DNA from: Sulfitobacter delicatus
GTDB lineage: Bacteria; Pseudomonadota; Alphaproteobacteria; Rhodobacterales; Rhodobacteraceae
Assembly: GCF_900102535.1 (NCBI RefSeq)
Contig: NZ_FNBP01000006.1
Span: 62,001-126,000 of the forward strand
Length of the DNA: 64,000 nt
Direction of reading: 5' to 3'
Part shown: positions 17,904-26,346 of the stretch, piece after piece
Layout: each line of letters starts with the position of its first letter
How positions within the stretch are numbered: the stretch's first letter is position 1
The notes under the pieces: generated by a model
Databases searched by the model: none
The model's input: only the letters and a program-made list of their open reading frames with translations
What the model was told of the DNA's origin: nothing
Made by a program: the position numbers and the translations under genes

Positions 17904-18629
17904 TCAGAGCGTCAGCGTTCCGATACTCGACCCGCCACAGACAAACAGCGTCTGGCCAGTGACAAAACTATTGGCCGGATCGCAGAAGAACAGGAAGGCG
18001 TTGGTCACGTCCTCCACCTGACCCAAACGCCCCACCGGGATGCGCTTGGCAAGTTCCGCTTCGCGCGCGCTCTCTTTCGGGATGATGCCCCAAAAGTTAT
18101 CGGTCTGCACCGGACCGGGCGCCACCACATTGACGGTGATCCCATGCGGCGCCAGTTCCAACGCCCATGTCCGCGCCATGCCGATCATCCCCGCTTTCGA
18201 TGCCGAGTAAGCCGTGCGCGTCGGCGCGCCCAAAGCCGCGCGGGAAGCGTTGAACATGACCCGGCCAAAACCGCGTTCTTTCATGGCAGGCAAGAAGGCT
18301 TGTAACAGCGTCAGCACCGAACCGAGATGCAGTTGCGCAAGGCCGGTGATGTCTTCGGGTTTGGCCTCTTCGATCAGATTGGGCCAGATTAGACCGGCGT
18401 TATGCACCAAATGGGTGACCTCATAACGCGCCGCAATATCTGCCGCGACTGCGGCAACGGAGGCGGGGTCCAGCAAATCCGCCTCGATATGCTCGCACCC
18501 CTCTGCCTCCCACTCAGGCTTACCTCGCGCGATGGAGACAACGCGATAGCCGCGCTCCAACAACCGCTGCGCCAGATCGGCCCCGATGCCTTTGCTACCC
18601 CCGGTAATGACTGCGGTGTAATCGCTCAT
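17904..18629 (-). CDS. Short-chain dehydrogenase/reductase
   Basis: 241 residues. The start at 18629 overlaps the stop of the cyclase-family gene (ATGA). Classical SDR features are intact: ITGGSKGIG near the N-terminus, HNAG, and the catalytic Ser in NASRAAL with YSASK. The C-terminal DPANSFVTGQTLFVCGG closes the fold. It is the last gene of the eight-gene operon and the only intact SDR in it. It may oxidise a ring dihydrodiol or a side-chain hydroxyl; which one is inference. Confidence 0.9.
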   Translation of the reverse strand: MSDYTAVITGGSKGIGADLAQRLLERGYRVVSIARGKPEWEAEGCEHIEADLLDPASVAAVAADIAARYEVTHLVHNAGLIWPNLIEEAKPEDITGLAQLHLGSVLTLLQAFLPAMKERGFGRVMFNASRAALGAPTRTAYSASKAGMIGMARTWALELAPHGITVNVVAPGPVQTDNFWGIIPKESAREAELAKRIPVGRLGQVEDVTNAFLFFCDPANSFVTGQTLFVCGGSSIGTLTL

Positions 18630-19408
18630 TTCGCGTCTCCCGGTATCAGAGCCAGCACGCGCAAGGGACTGCCCGTCCCGCCTTTGATCTTGAGCGGCGG
18701 CGCGATCAGCATGGCGCCTGTGGGCGGCAGTTGGTCTAGGTTGCACAGGCATTGCAGCCCGTATTTGCCCGCTCCATGCAGCAGGTAATGTGCCGGGAAG
18801 GGCGGGTCGTAATGCATCCCCTGCCCGGCATCCGTCCCAACCGTTTCCGTGCCAAAACCGCGAATGCCGCGTTCCAGCAAAAGCGAGATCGCGGCGGGGG
18901 TGGGGCCGGGCGAATGCGCGCCGTCCTCGCGCATGTTGAGGTAGTCCGCCCCGCGGCGTTTCGACCAATCGGTGCGCATCAGCACCCAAGCGTCATCGGG
19001 GATCGTGCCATGCGTGGCCTCCCACTCAAGGATGATCTCGGGCGTCAGTTCAAAATCGTCGTCTTGCCCCGCGCCCTCGGAGCAATCGATCACAACCACT
19101 GGGCCGATAAAGGCTTCGGGCGGTATCTCATCCACCGCACCATTTGCCACATCCTTGCCCGAGACCCAGTGGATCGGCGCGTCGAAATGGGTGCCGGTAT
19201 GCTCGTTCAGCGTTAGATTATGCCACTTCCAAGCCGGGCCGCGATGGTCATAGGCCGAGACTTCTTCCATCCGAAACCGCGCGCATTGTCCGAACTCCGG
19301 CGGCAACACGATGACCGGAAAGTCCGGGTCGAGCCGGTGCGTCAGATCAACCACTTTCGCGACGCCACCCGCCAGCGCTTCAGCCAGTGCCGTGATTGCA
19401 TCACTCAT
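18626..19408 (-). CDS. Cyclase-family (kynurenine formamidase-like) metal hydrolase
   Basis: 260 residues. The metal-binding motif HTGTHFDAPIHW near residue 70 is diagnostic for PF04199, which includes kynurenine formamidase, isatin hydrolase and some lactone hydrolases. A second region GTETVGTDAGQGMHYDPPFPAH supplies the remaining ligands. Both ends overlap neighbouring genes by four bases. Within this operon a C-N or lactone hydrolysis step is possible, for example opening of a ring-cleavage product. The substrate is not known. Confidence 0.87.
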   Translation of the reverse strand: MSDAITALAEALAGGVAKVVDLTHRLDPDFPVIVLPPEFGQCARFRMEEVSAYDHRGPAWKWHNLTLNEHTGTHFDAPIHWVSGKDVANGAVDEIPPEAFIGPVVVIDCSEGAGQDDDFELTPEIILEWEATHGTIPDDAWVLMRTDWSKRRGADYLNMREDGAHSPGPTPAAISLLLERGIRGFGTETVGTDAGQGMHYDPPFPAHYLLHGAGKYGLQCLCNLDQLPPTGAMLIAPPLKIKGGTGSPLRVLALIPGDAK

Positions 19409-20652
19409 GCTCCGCTCCCCCGCGTCTCACGTTCCATCAGCGCCGGATCATCCAGCCACCGCGCCAGCGCATCCTTGGCCACATCGCCGCAAGCGACCTC
19501 TTCAAGCCCATCGACCAATCCGCTTACCACCGTCCGGGCCAACGCGCGGGGGGAGACTTTGGGCGGCGGCAAAGGCTGGTGCCATTCGTCATCAATTGGC
19601 CCGGTATAGACATTCATCACCCGCAGCCCCGATCCGGAAAATTCGGCGCGCAGTGTCTGGCTAAGCGACCGCGCCGCGGCCTGCGATGCGTCAAACCCGC
19701 CAAACCCCGAATCAGGAGCCAGCGCCCCGACCGACAGCAGGTTCACCCATGCCACCGCCGAGTTCACCCCATCCGCCGTGCGCGATGCCATCGCCGGGCC
19801 AAAACCCTGCGCTAGGCGCATCAGGCCGAGCACATTCGTCTCCATCCCCTCCCGCGCAAAGACCGTATCGCCGCCCATCACCCCGCCGGGGCGGATGAAC
19901 TGAGCCGTGTTGATCAGGATGTCGACCTTGCCCCCGATCTCAGCCGCGAGCCGCGAGATCGAGGCAGTATCGGTCACATCAAGCGGCATAAGAGTGACGT
20001 TCTCGATCCCCTCAAACGCCGCGCGGCTCTCCCACCGTCGCCAGTCTTCCGGCTCGCCCACAAAGACCGTCGCAGCCCCGACCTTCAGCAGCGCTTGCGC
20101 GAGCGGCAATGCCAAAGGCGAACGCGCATCGGTGATCAGCACCCGGCGATGTTTCGGATCACATGAAATTTCGCGCAGCATCGGATCGTCCTGCATCCAC
20201 TCACTCCCCTGTTCCGGCAGGGCAACCATGACCCCCTGCCCGGCTTTGTCCAACTTCAACGCCAAGCGCACCCGATCGCCGCGCCCCACCTCGCCATGCA
20301 GATGACAGACCGCGACCGGCCCGGCAGCCAGTTGAACGGTGCCGATACGCCACGGCAGCCGCTCACGGAAATAGGGGTCAGGCGAGACGCGGATCGTCGT
20401 CTCGGCAAGCACTTCGCCGGCGCGATCCGTCTCGCGCCAGTCCAGCGCGACCGAGAGGCATTTGCAGCAGGCATCGCGCGGCGGATATTGCACCGCACCA
20501 CAGTCGGCGCAGTGTTGCAGCGCGAACTGCCCCCGACCTGCGGCAATCGCCAACCCAAGCGCCGCGCGCGAACGCTGTGCGGGCGGCAGCGTCGGGACCC
20601 GGCTGCGTTTCTGGGGGCTCTTCTTTGGTGGCGGCGCGAGCGGCTCGGTCAT
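19405..20652 (-). CDS. OB-fold/Zn-ribbon (DUF35) protein fused to a degenerate SDR domain
   Basis: 415 residues. Residues 30-145 match the DUF35 family: a Zn ribbon with Cys48, Cys51, Cys62 and Cys65, then an OB-fold with IGTVQLAAGP. Residues 168-415 have the SDR fold, but the NAD motif is changed (ITDARSPLA in place of TGxxxGxG) and NNAG is NTAQ. The catalytic YxASK is FDASQ at 320-324, so Tyr and Lys are both lost; Ser307 remains. DUF35 proteins act as partners of thiolase-fold enzymes such as Ltp2 aldolases, and the next gene upstream encodes a thiolase-fold protein overlapping by four bases. I infer a non-catalytic scaffold or CoA-thioester-holding subunit. Confidence 0.85.
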   Translation of the reverse strand: MTEPLAPPPKKSPQKRSRVPTLPPAQRSRAALGLAIAAGRGQFALQHCADCGAVQYPPRDACCKCLSVALDWRETDRAGEVLAETTIRVSPDPYFRERLPWRIGTVQLAAGPVAVCHLHGEVGRGDRVRLALKLDKAGQGVMVALPEQGSEWMQDDPMLREISCDPKHRRVLITDARSPLALPLAQALLKVGAATVFVGEPEDWRRWESRAAFEGIENVTLMPLDVTDTASISRLAAEIGGKVDILINTAQFIRPGGVMGGDTVFAREGMETNVLGLMRLAQGFGPAMASRTADGVNSAVAWVNLLSVGALAPDSGFGGFDASQAAARSLSQTLRAEFSGSGLRVMNVYTGPIDDEWHQPLPPPKVSPRALARTVVSGLVDGLEEVACGDVAKDALARWLDDPALMERETRGSGA

Positions 20653-21818
20653 GTCGCGCCCCCTTCGATAATCGCAGCGGCAGAGCAGACGCCCCGGTCA
20701 TAATTGATCATGCCAAACCCCGAGACCAGCGCCCGCTCCGCGCCCTGAACCTGCGTGCCCTCGGCCTGCCCAGTGACCTGCCTGATTGCCTCAACCAAGC
20801 CGAGATAGCCCCCCGCCGCCCCGGCCTGGCCTACCGACAACTGTCCGCCAGAGGTGTTGTGCGGGAAGTCACCGGTGATCGTCAGATCACGCGCACGTAC
20901 AAAACCCGCACCCTCGCCCTTGGCGCAAAACCCGAGGTCTTCGAATTGCATCATCGAGATCACCGGGTAGTCATCATAGGTCTGCACCAGATCCACCGCT
21001 TCCGGCCCATGGCCCGCCATCTCGTAGAGCTCGTCAATGTCCACGCCCCAGCCACCGCGCAGCTGCATTTGGTCTCCGGCGAAAGCGTTGTGTCTCTCGA
21101 TCGTGCCACTGATCCGGGCAAAAGGCAGGCCACGCCGCACCGCCTCGTCTTCGCGCATGACCAAGAACGCTTCGGCCCCCGCGCAGGGCATAACGCAGTC
21201 AAACAGCGCCACCGGGTCCGCGATCATCCGGGCGTTCATATACTGCGCCAAGGTCAGCGGTGACTTCATTAACGCCGCGGGATAGTTTAGCGCGTTTGCG
21301 CGTTGCGACACCGCGATATGGCCGAAATCCTCGCGCGTGGCACCGTACTCTTGCATATAACGGTCCATTAACAGCGCAAAGCTCGCGTTTGGACCACCGA
21401 AACCATAAGGAAAGGTCGCATCCATCGAGAACCGTGAGAACCCGCTGAGCAGCGTTCGAAAACTGTCGATCCGGTTCGCATCGCCCGCCACACAGGCCAC
21501 GACATCCACATCCCCCGCCTGCACCGCTCGCGCTGCTCGGCGCAGGGCGACAACCCCGCTGGCTCCACCGGTCGGCACGGTATCCAACCAGCGCGGGCTG
21601 AGGCCGAGATGCTGTGTCAGCCCCACCGGCGTATCAGGCGCAAGCGAAAAGCTGGAAACCGAGAACCCGTCCAACTCCCCCGGCGTGATCCCGGCCTTCC
21701 CCAGCATTTCGCGCAGGGCACGCGCGATCCACCAATGCGCGGTCTCGTTGCTGTAACGCTCATAGGGCACCGACGTCGGTGCCGCGAGGACCACGCCGTC
21801 ATACCCCTGACGTCTCAT
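20649..21818 (-). CDS. Thiolase-fold protein lacking the thiolase Cys; probable aldolase-type (Ltp2-like)
   Basis: 389 residues with the SCP2-type thiolase fold. The usual nucleophile segment CASG is GGASG at 84-88, so Cys is replaced by Gly85. The C-terminal GHP motif reads GQAG (330-333), so the catalytic His is also absent. Thiolase-fold enzymes that lack these residues and work with a DUF35 partner are retro-aldolases (Ltp2 with ChsH2 in steroid side-chain degradation). The DUF35 fusion protein is encoded directly downstream. A retro-aldol cleavage of a hydroxyacyl-CoA is the best guess; classical thiolase activity is unlikely. Confidence 0.85.
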   Translation of the reverse strand: MRRQGYDGVVLAAPTSVPYERYSNETAHWWIARALREMLGKAGITPGELDGFSVSSFSLAPDTPVGLTQHLGLSPRWLDTVPTGGASGVVALRRAARAVQAGDVDVVACVAGDANRIDSFRTLLSGFSRFSMDATFPYGFGGPNASFALLMDRYMQEYGATREDFGHIAVSQRANALNYPAALMKSPLTLAQYMNARMIADPVALFDCVMPCAGAEAFLVMREDEAVRRGLPFARISGTIERHNAFAGDQMQLRGGWGVDIDELYEMAGHGPEAVDLVQTYDDYPVISMMQFEDLGFCAKGEGAGFVRARDLTITGDFPHNTSGGQLSVGQAGAAGGYLGLVEAIRQVTGQAEGTQVQGAERALVSGFGMINYDRGVCSAAAIIEGGAT

Positions 21819-23440
21819 GCTGCCGTCCGCTTCTTCAGCCTGCGCAGGTCTTGCGTCGCGGGATCGTCGAGCAGGTCAGCCGCCAGCGTCTTTAGCACTC
21901 CGCGCTGCAGCTTTTGCGTCGCCGTCAGCGGCAGTGCCTCGACAAAGGCGATGAAGCCGGGCGCCTTGTAATAGGCAAGCTGCGTGAGGCACCACCGGGT
22001 GATTTCCTGCGCCAAAGCGGCAGGATCGGCACTGGCATCCTTCGGCACGATACAGGCAAAGACCTCATCCCCGCGCACCGCATCGGGCACCGCTGCCACC
22101 GCAGCGCTGGCAACCGCGGGGTGCCGCATCAGGGTCGATTCCACTTCCACCGCCGCGATGTTTTCGCCTGAGCGGCGGATCACGTTTTTCTTTCGGTCGA
22201 CGAAAAACATGGCTCCGTCCCGCTCACGCCGCACGATGTCCCCGGTGTGGAACCAGCCGCCCGCCCAAGCCTCGTCGGTCGCCTCGGTATTCTTGAAGTA
22301 ACCGGCAAAGAAGCCACGAAGGGGGTCGGACCCCGCACGCCGCACCAACAACTCGCCCTGCTCCGCCTCCTGCCCGGCGTCATCCAGCAGCCGCACTTCC
22401 AGCCCCCCTTCGGGGGCACCGAGACAGCTTTCCCCCACCCGACGCGGCTCACGGTTGGCGCAGATCACAGCGCCTGCGCCCGTCTCTGTCATCGCCCAGG
22501 CCTCCACAAGCGGGAAACCAAACCGCGCTTCAAATGCCGCATGCAGTTTCGGATCGACCCCCGCGCCGAAACCGAAACGCACGTTATGCGCGCGATCCTC
22601 CGCGCTTTCCTCGGCCCCCATCAGCATCGATGGCATGACGCCGAGATAGTGCAGGCAGGTCGCCCTAGACTCCCGCACCGAGGCCCACCAACTGCGCGGG
22701 TGGAACCGGTCGAGCGCGGTGAGGCATCCGCCCACGGCGATCATCGCCATGAAGGAATAGGCCATCGCGTTCATGTGAAAGATCGGCAGCGGGGTGATCA
22801 TGCGCTCGCCATCCTGCGACAATGCGCAGAGCCCGCCGGTCTCTGCGTACCACCGCCCGGCGTCGAGGAAATAGGTGTTCGTCAGGATACAGCCCTTGGG
22901 CTGTCCCGTGGTGCCAGAGGTGTAGAGAAGCGCCGCTTCCGCATCCGCCGCCCCGCCCTCCCGCGCAGCGATTGCATCGGTCGTAACCGGCGTGGGCAGC
23001 GGATCGTCCGGCGTAATCACCGGCATCTCACGCCCCGCTGTTTGCGCCGACGCGCGCAGGTCGTCCCCCCGCGAGGGGATGGCCACCGCCAAAACCGGCT
23101 CGGCGTGGTCGATCATATAGCTGAGCTCCGCCGCCCGCAGGTCGGGATTCACCGGCACGACCGACAGGCCCTGAGCGTTCAGCGCCAGCCACCAAAGGAA
23201 GAACGCCGGACGGTTCTCCATCAGCAGCATCACCCGCTGTCCGGCCAGATAGCCCGCCGCCGCGATGCGCTCGCGCAAAGCCGCGACGTCATCCGCGGCA
23301 TTGGCATAGGTCGTCTCCCCTGCCGCGATCCCGTAGATCTCCGCCGTTTCCGGCAGGACATTGAGGAAAGCCCGGTCCGGATGCCGCGCGGCGGTATCCT
23401 CAAAGGCCACATGGACCGTAGCGATCTCTGGCGCGATCAT
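21815..23440 (-). CDS. AMP-forming acyl-CoA synthetase
   Basis: 541 residues of the ANL superfamily. The phosphate-binding loop is LLYTSGTTGQPKGCI, the adenine/acyl region is VEAWAMTETGAGAV, and the hinge and catalytic region runs GWFHTGDIV, VDRKKNVIRRSGENI, with the late Lys in TATQKLQRG. It resembles the CaiC/long-chain group. It should activate a carboxylic acid to its CoA thioester, supplying the acyl-CoA for the aldolase-like enzyme encoded next. It overlaps both neighbours by four bases. Confidence 0.92.
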   Translation of the reverse strand: MIAPEIATVHVAFEDTAARHPDRAFLNVLPETAEIYGIAAGETTYANAADDVAALRERIAAAGYLAGQRVMLLMENRPAFFLWWLALNAQGLSVVPVNPDLRAAELSYMIDHAEPVLAVAIPSRGDDLRASAQTAGREMPVITPDDPLPTPVTTDAIAAREGGAADAEAALLYTSGTTGQPKGCILTNTYFLDAGRWYAETGGLCALSQDGERMITPLPIFHMNAMAYSFMAMIAVGGCLTALDRFHPRSWWASVRESRATCLHYLGVMPSMLMGAEESAEDRAHNVRFGFGAGVDPKLHAAFEARFGFPLVEAWAMTETGAGAVICANREPRRVGESCLGAPEGGLEVRLLDDAGQEAEQGELLVRRAGSDPLRGFFAGYFKNTEATDEAWAGGWFHTGDIVRRERDGAMFFVDRKKNVIRRSGENIAAVEVESTLMRHPAVASAAVAAVPDAVRGDEVFACIVPKDASADPAALAQEITRWCLTQLAYYKAPGFIAFVEALPLTATQKLQRGVLKTLAADLLDDPATQDLRRLKKRTAA

Positions 23441-23916
23441 GGCAGTAACTGAATGTTGCGGAAAGCCGCGTCGCAGTTAACGATATCGACCCTCTTGTTC
23501 GCGATCCGCAGCGCGCCCTCCACCAGCGCCAATTCGTGCCGTGCGGTAACCGCCAGCAGTTGCTGCTCGTCCAACCGCGTCTCAACGTAATGCATGAATG
23601 TCGTCGTCTTGAACCGCCCCGCGTCCATGTCCATCTCGTCGACATAGGGCCGCTGGATCACATGATGGCACCGGCTCTTGGGCTTCTGGCTAAAGGTCCG
23701 CGCCCCGTTCAGCCGCTCGACCCTGAGCTTGAGCATGAACATATCCTCATACATCAGCGAGGTCTCGTTGATCGGGTCTTTCTGCTGATAGTCCAGCGGC
23801 ATCCAATAGTGCCCATCGGGCAGCCATAGGTTCAGCCACTCGGTATAGCGACCCTCGTCCAACATGCGCACTTCGTCATAGATAAAGTCGATCAGGCTTT
23901 CGCGTGTGACAGTCAT
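23437..23916 (-). CDS. Aromatic ring-hydroxylating dioxygenase, small (beta) subunit
   Basis: 159 residues from the ATG at 23916, which overlaps the alpha-subunit stop (ATGA). It has the SnoaL/NTF2-like fold of beta subunits: an N-terminal DFIYDEVRMLDEGRYTEWL segment and the HVIQRPYVDEMD region. It has no catalytic residues and stabilises the hexameric oxygenase. Its stop overlaps the start of the acyl-CoA synthetase gene. Confidence 0.92.
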   Translation of the reverse strand: MTVTRESLIDFIYDEVRMLDEGRYTEWLNLWLPDGHYWMPLDYQQKDPINETSLMYEDMFMLKLRVERLNGARTFSQKPKSRCHHVIQRPYVDEMDMDAGRFKTTTFMHYVETRLDEQQLLAVTARHELALVEGALRIANKRVDIVNCDAAFRNIQLLP

Positions 23917-25247
23917 TCCGCAGCCTCTGCCTTCTGGCCCATGGTCATGAATTTGACCCAAGCGTGAAACTGGTTGCGCATCTGCCGTTCGGTGGTGCCG
24001 TTCTCGACCGCCTCGACCTCGAAATCCTCGTTTTCCTCAATCAGCCGCTGGATGTTCACCCATTCCAAACCGTCGACCATCAGCCCCTCCTGCGCGCGCT
24101 CATACATCTCCAGATCGTCATGGCCGACGATGGAGGTGGGCGCGTTGATCATGCGGTTGTACATCGCCGTGCGGGCAGTCAGCTCATCCGGCGCGTCCAC
24201 GAGGCGATAGATATAGCTCTCCACCACCGTACGATCCGCCGCGATGGGGATGAACACCCGTAGCTGCTGGATCGGCCCCTTGATCATGATGTTCGGGAAA
24301 TAGACCGTGTTGTGCCGGTTCTCGTCCAGGATCGCCTTGGCCTTCTCCTCCCCATAGCTGGCACAGAGCGCCTCGAAATAGCCGGGGATGGCGGAATAAT
24401 CCGAGTGAATAGAGTGATTTACGCCCGTATGCCCATGCCCATTGGGCCACGTGCGGATGCCCATGCCTTCGAAAAACTCATAGGGCGACATGAAGGGCGC
24501 GATGATCTCCATCGCGGGCGGTTTGGGCGCGTCTTTGGGCAGGCCCATTTCCTCATAGAGCTTCACCGCCGTCCCGGCAGAGCTTTCATGCGCCACCATC
24601 GGGTGGCAGGTGTCGGTCTGGTTTTCGACCAGCATCTTCCAGTTACAGTGATGCATGTAGCGCAGCGGGGGTCCGACGACTTCGAGCCGCCCGGCGGGGG
24701 AGCGGTCCACCATATTGTCGAGCGAGGACAGGCTTTCGCCAAAGAACTCTTCGAAGCTCATCCCCTCTTCGGCCAGCCGCGCAAAGATGAAACCACGGTA
24801 GTTTTTCACATCGCCGACGCTGCGCATGCCCTTGCCGCTGTCGGTCTCTTCCAGCCCGGTATCTTGGTAGCCCTTCTTGAGCGGGATCGCCAAAAGGCAG
24901 CCATCGGTCTTGAAGCTCCAGGCGTGATAGGGGCAGCGGAAAAACTTGCCGGTGTTGCCCTGCCGGTCGATCACGATCTTGGTGCCCTTGTGGGGGCAAC
25001 GGTTCAGCAGCACATGGATGTCGCCCGTTGAATGGCGCACCTGAATGACGGGTTGGGTGCCGATATGGGTGCTGAAGTAATCGCCCTTGTTCGGCGTCTG
25101 GCTTTCATGGCCGACAAAGACCCAAGCATTGGCAAAGAGATGCTTCATCTCCTGCTGGAACACCTCGTGGTCGGTGTAGATATCGCGGTGCACCTGATGT
25201 GGCTGCACGAGGGCGGTCAGTGCCGCCGGGCTGTCGTAACGTCCCAT
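23913..25247 (-). CDS. Aromatic ring-hydroxylating dioxygenase, large (alpha) subunit
   Basis: 444 residues from the ATG at 25247, with GGAGG upstream on the minus strand. The Rieske [2Fe-2S] ligands are Cys84-His86 and Cys105-His108. The mononuclear iron site has Asp212, His215 and His220 (NQTDTCHPMVAH, the D-x2-H-x4-H spacing) and a late Asp in GHDDLEMYERAQ. It inserts oxygen into an aromatic carboxylate or similar substrate. The group resembles benzoate/phenylpropionate-type oxygenases but the substrate cannot be fixed. It starts 11 bases after the reductase gene. Confidence 0.93.
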   Translation of the reverse strand: MGRYDSPAALTALVQPHQVHRDIYTDHEVFQQEMKHLFANAWVFVGHESQTPNKGDYFSTHIGTQPVIQVRHSTGDIHVLLNRCPHKGTKIVIDRQGNTGKFFRCPYHAWSFKTDGCLLAIPLKKGYQDTGLEETDSGKGMRSVGDVKNYRGFIFARLAEEGMSFEEFFGESLSSLDNMVDRSPAGRLEVVGPPLRYMHHCNWKMLVENQTDTCHPMVAHESSAGTAVKLYEEMGLPKDAPKPPAMEIIAPFMSPYEFFEGMGIRTWPNGHGHTGVNHSIHSDYSAIPGYFEALCASYGEEKAKAILDENRHNTVYFPNIMIKGPIQQLRVFIPIAADRTVVESYIYRLVDAPDELTARTAMYNRMINAPTSIVGHDDLEMYERAQEGLMVDGLEWVNIQRLIEENEDFEVEAVENGTTERQMRNQFHAWVKFMTMGQKAEAAE

Positions 25248-25258
25248 GAAATCCTCCC

Positions 25259-26209
25259 TCAGATGTCCAGTACAAGGCGCGGTGATTTGGCGCGGCTTAC
25301 GCAGATTTGCATGACATTGCCCGCCGCGCGTTCGGCTTCGGACAGCACCACGTCGCGGTGATCCGGCGTGCCGCTGATGACATCGCATTGGCAGATGCCA
25401 CAGTCGCCACGCTGGCAATCGTACATGACGTCGACGCCGCCAGCCTCCAGCACGTCGATGATGGATTGGCCGGGCGGGATGGTGAATACTTCCCCGCTCG
25501 AAGCCAATTCAACCTCAAAGGCGCTGTCGCCCTCTTGCTCCTGCGGCGCGTCGAAAAGCTCAAAGTGAATGCGGTCGGCGGCGATCCCCGCCGCTTCGGC
25601 CTTTGCCTTGGTCGCATCGATCAGCCCCTTGGGGCCGCACACATAGAGATGGCTCTCCGCTGCCAAACCTGCGATCACGGCATCGAGGTCCAGTGCGCTG
25701 GCGGCGTCATCACAGTGCAAATGCAAGCTGTCCCCGAAGGTTTCCTGCAACGCTTCACGGTAAGCCATCACCCCGGCACTGCGGCCCGAATAATGAAACT
25801 CAAACGCCTGCCCCGCATCCTTCAGCGTGGTCGCCATTGAAATCATTGGCGTGATCCCAATCCCTCCGGCGAGCAGCACAGCAGGCGCATTCGGTGTCAG
25901 CGGAAAGTCGTTTTTCGGCGCGGCGCAGGTGATCTCAGCCCCCGGCTTTAGCCCATGCATATGGGTCGATCCGCCCTTGCCCTCGGGCTCGCGCTGCACA
26001 GCAATGCGGTATTCCTCGGGGGCCTTATCCATCGGCGCAAAGGCGATCAGCGAATAGGCCCGCGTGTCGCCGTCCGGCAGATCAAACAGAACATGTGCCC
26101 CGGCGTCCCAACCGGGCAAGGCAGCCCCGTCGGCAGCGGCAATGCGAAATTCGCTGATGCGTTCGGTCAGGGCTGTGACCTCTCGCACGATGGCGTTAAT
26201 TTTCGACAT
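25259..26209 (-). CDS. Oxygenase reductase, PDR/VanB type (FMN/FAD, NAD, 2Fe-2S)
   Basis: 316 residues from the ATG at 26209, with GAGGAG upstream. The order is flavin domain (RAYSLIAFAP), NAD domain (LLAGGIGITPMISMA) and C-terminal plant-type ferredoxin with CQRGDCGICQC and a late Cys in MQICVSRA. This order is typical of phthalate dioxygenase reductase and VanB. It passes electrons from NADH to the Rieske centre of the alpha subunit. It is the first gene of the eight-gene operon and is divergent from the MarR gene. Confidence 0.93.
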   Translation of the reverse strand: MSKINAIVREVTALTERISEFRIAAADGAALPGWDAGAHVLFDLPDGDTRAYSLIAFAPMDKAPEEYRIAVQREPEGKGGSTHMHGLKPGAEITCAAPKNDFPLTPNAPAVLLAGGIGITPMISMATTLKDAGQAFEFHYSGRSAGVMAYREALQETFGDSLHLHCDDAASALDLDAVIAGLAAESHLYVCGPKGLIDATKAKAEAAGIAADRIHFELFDAPQEQEGDSAFEVELASSGEVFTIPPGQSIIDVLEAGGVDVMYDCQRGDCGICQCDVISGTPDHRDVVLSEAERAAGNVMQICVSRAKSPRLVLDI

Positions 26210-26232
26210 GTGAACTCCTCCCGTGACAAACA

Positions 26233-26248
26233 ATATGATTTTTCATAT
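26233..26248. promoter_or_regulatory. Candidate MarR operator, dioxygenase/marR divergent promoter
   Basis: ATATGA (26233-26238), TTTT, TCATAT (26243-26248) is a perfect inverted repeat in the 137-base gap between the divergent reductase and MarR genes. On the minus strand it reads ATATGAAAAATCATAT. A 14 of 16 match lies upstream of the TRAP genes at 26896-26911. Length and symmetry suit a MarR dimer. Confidence 0.65.
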
Positions 26249-26346
26249 AGTTTCGGTCAAGGGTTTTCTTGCCAAGCGTGCATTTGGCCGCCATTTAGGA
26301 ACACCGGGGCGCGACGTTGCCCCCAAACGTCAAAGGGTTAAGCGGC

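Noticed and set aside
20649..21818. Ordinary acetyl-CoA acetyltransferase annotation
   Set aside because: The nucleophile Cys and catalytic His of thiolases are both replaced, so classical thiolase activity is improbable.
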